From: Pseudonocardiaceae bacterium
Lineage (GTDB): Bacteria; Actinomycetota; Actinomycetes; Mycobacteriales; Pseudonocardiaceae
Reading direction: 5' to 3'
Assembly (NCBI GenBank): GCA_025937115.1
Contig: JAICSB010000147.1
Coordinates: forward strand, 1-7,579
DNA: 7,579 nucleotides
Shown here: positions 7,096 to 7,579 of the stretch, in pieces
Position numbering within the stretch: the stretch's first letter is position 1
How the letters are laid out: the number at the start of each line of letters is the position of its first letter
The notes under the pieces: generated by a model
The model's input: only the letters and a program-made list of their open reading frames with translations
What the model was told of the DNA's origin: nothing
The model's database searches: none
Translations under genes and position numbers: made by a program

Positions 7096-7234
7096 CCCGA
7101 ACCTCCTCTTACCGTCGACCAGCGCAGTGTGCTGGGGCACGGTAGAGACCATCAGCGGCCTTGGTGGTCCGCGGTTTCGGCGAGTCTCATCGCCGTAAGT
7201 GCAGTGTGCGCGACTGGGCGCTGCGGTCTAGAGG
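7096..7234 (-). promoter_or_regulatory. Probable promoter/leader region of the hyc operon
   Basis: This is the only non-coding stretch just upstream of the operon, so the promoter is probably here. A TANNNT-type -10 candidate, TACCGT, sits at 7144-7139 on the minus strand and would start transcription around 7132, giving a leader of roughly 37 nt to GTG 7095. No convincing -35 is visible 16-18 nt upstream. An imperfect inverted repeat (GACCATC / GGTGGTC, 7147-7153 and 7163-7169) overlaps the position a -35 would take and could be an operator. A 9-bp repeat gcagtgtgc occurs at 7124-7132 and 7201-7209. All of these are weak sites. Confidence 0.3.
7102..7106 (-). promoter_or_regulatory. Strong Shine-Dalgarno upstream of the hycD region
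   Basis: GGAGG on the minus strand, within GAGGAGGT. It lies 6 nt before GTG 7095 but about 56 nt before the hycD ATG, so it serves the leader ORF rather than hycD directly. This bears on the choice of hycD start. Confidence 0.5.
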
Positions 7235-7466
7235 CTAGCAGGAGTGGTGGACGAGACGCACGCGGGCCCGGCGCCTCTGGTCGGTGGTCGTCGTCAGGGC
7301 CGGGACCAACTCGCTGGTGACCAGGGCGTGCTCGGCGGTGAGCTCGTCGACGATGTCGAAGGATGTGGCGATCCGGGTCCGGCGCGTCGACGATGATCGT
7401 CACGACCGGGACGCGGCCCAGTTGCAGCAGTCGATCATCGTGCGGGGTGTGCTCGCCATGAAAATC
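7235..7466 (-). pseudogene. Frameshifted DUF190 family gene remnant
   Basis: Two consecutive frames together encode the C-terminal part of a DUF190 protein. The first reads DFHGEHTPHDDRLLQLGR and then VPVVTIIVDAPD; the second reads RIATSFDIVDELTAEH and then ALVTSELVPAL, ending at TAG 7237-7235. The frames join if one C is removed from the CCC run opposite 7375-7377, so a single-base insertion breaks the gene. Upstream, the first frame meets a TGA at 7481-7479 and the match to the family becomes unrecognisable before the window ends. One expected residue before VPVV also seems to be missing. DUF190 proteins are small soluble proteins of unknown function; I recall them often next to crcB fluoride-channel genes in actinobacteria, but none is visible here. 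A sequencing error could explain the frameshift alone but not the lost N-terminal part. Confidence 0.65.
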
Positions 7467-7544
7467 ACGGTCGCCGATTCAAACCGGCGACCCGCCGCGT
7501 CTGGCGCCGACACAGGCCGTTCGCTGGCACTGAGCTGTTGATGG
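7467..7544. other. Unassigned sequence upstream of DUF190 remnant
   Basis: The N-terminal half of the DUF190 gene would be expected on the minus strand here. All frames were read by eye; one minus frame has a weakly DUF190-like ESATVI stretch just before the recognisable part, but nothing continuous. No other gene or RNA is apparent. Confidence 0.4.
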
Positions 7545-7579
7545 TCGCCCGGGGCAATCGTCCCTACCGCCCCGGGCGA
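7545..7579. repeat. GC-rich perfect inverted repeat (hairpin) at the right edge
   Basis: The arms tcgcccggggc (7545-7555) and gccccgggcga (7569-7579) are perfectly complementary over 11 bp, with a 13-nt loop (7556-7568). No T-run is visible in the window on either side, so intrinsic terminator function cannot be claimed; the right flank is cut off. It could be a hairpin terminator, a binding site, or part of a larger repeat. Confidence 0.55.
7551..7564. promoter_or_regulatory. DosR-box-like palindrome
   Basis: The sequence ggggcaatcgtccc fits the relaxed DosR-type pattern GGGNCNNNNGNCCC on both strands. DosR is the hypoxia/NO response regulator of mycobacteria. I recall that the M. tuberculosis gene next to the homologous operon (Rv0081) belongs to its regulon. 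The site is about 460 bp upstream of the hycD leader, which is far for direct control, and it partly coincides with the left arm of the GC-rich hairpin. It may instead control a gene to the right of the window, or be chance. Confidence 0.3.

Noticed and set aside
6437..7198. Plus-strand open frame of 253 codons opposite hycD
   Set aside because: Arg/Asp/Gly/His/Gln-rich antisense shadow without similarity; hycD has clear NuoH signatures.
7152..7403. Minus-strand open frame of 83 codons as an intact gene
   Set aside because: Only its first dozen codons match DUF190; the rest is out of frame with the family sequence, which continues in another frame to the TAG at 7237-7235.
7302..7420. Other GGGAC-containing sites as DosR boxes
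   Set aside because: The second half-site is missing or at the wrong spacing.

Overview
The window is high-GC DNA with strong G/C bias at third codon positions, consistent with an actinobacterium. It is filled by one leftward (minus-strand) operon. The operon encodes a membrane complex of the formate-hydrogenlyase / hydrogenase-4 / complex I superfamily. The subunits resemble those I recall from the Mycobacterium tuberculosis Rv0082-Rv0087 (hycDPQE) locus, so a mycobacterium or related actinomycete is the best guess. I cannot name the species.

Reading leftward in transcription order: a decayed DUF190-type gene lies at about 7466-7235; an upstream region with a 17-codon leader ORF (7095-7042) comes next; then hycD (NuoH-like, 7045-6089), hycP (HyfE-like, 6089-5403), hycQ (HyfF/NuoN-like antiporter subunit, 5398-3926), hycE (fused NuoC-NuoD-like large subunit, 3929-2421), a fused HycF-like ferredoxin plus HycG/NuoB-like small subunit (2420-1644), and a HyfB/NuoL-like antiporter subunit (1636-1) that runs off the left edge. 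Adjacent genes overlap or abut (1-bp and 4-bp overlaps, gaps of 0, 4 and 7 bp), so they are almost certainly co-transcribed and translationally coupled. HycD, HycP, HycQ and the HyfB-like protein would form the ion-translocating membrane arm. HycE and the fused iron-sulfur protein would form the peripheral arm.

The most striking feature is that the peripheral arm has lost its expected redox ligands. HycE has no cysteine at any of the four NiFe-ligand positions (RVEGIAS replaces RxCGxC, and SFGLSIAG replaces the DPCxxC end). The NuoB-like domain has D, E, D and S at the four positions that normally hold cluster N2. Only one complete four-cysteine set for a [4Fe-4S] cluster remains, in the ferredoxin-like N-terminus of the fusion protein. 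Meanwhile the antiporter-type Glu and Lys residues of the membrane subunits are intact. This fits the 'energy-converting hydrogenase related' (Ehr) class, which lacks NiFe ligands. The additional loss of N2 makes its electron path, or whether it has one, an open question.

Upstream, the right end carries a palindrome matching the DosR-type pattern GGGNCNNNNGNCCC, overlapping a GC-rich hairpin. The DUF190 remnant has a visible one-base frameshift. No hydrogenase maturation genes, RNA genes, mobile elements or CRISPR arrays were seen.
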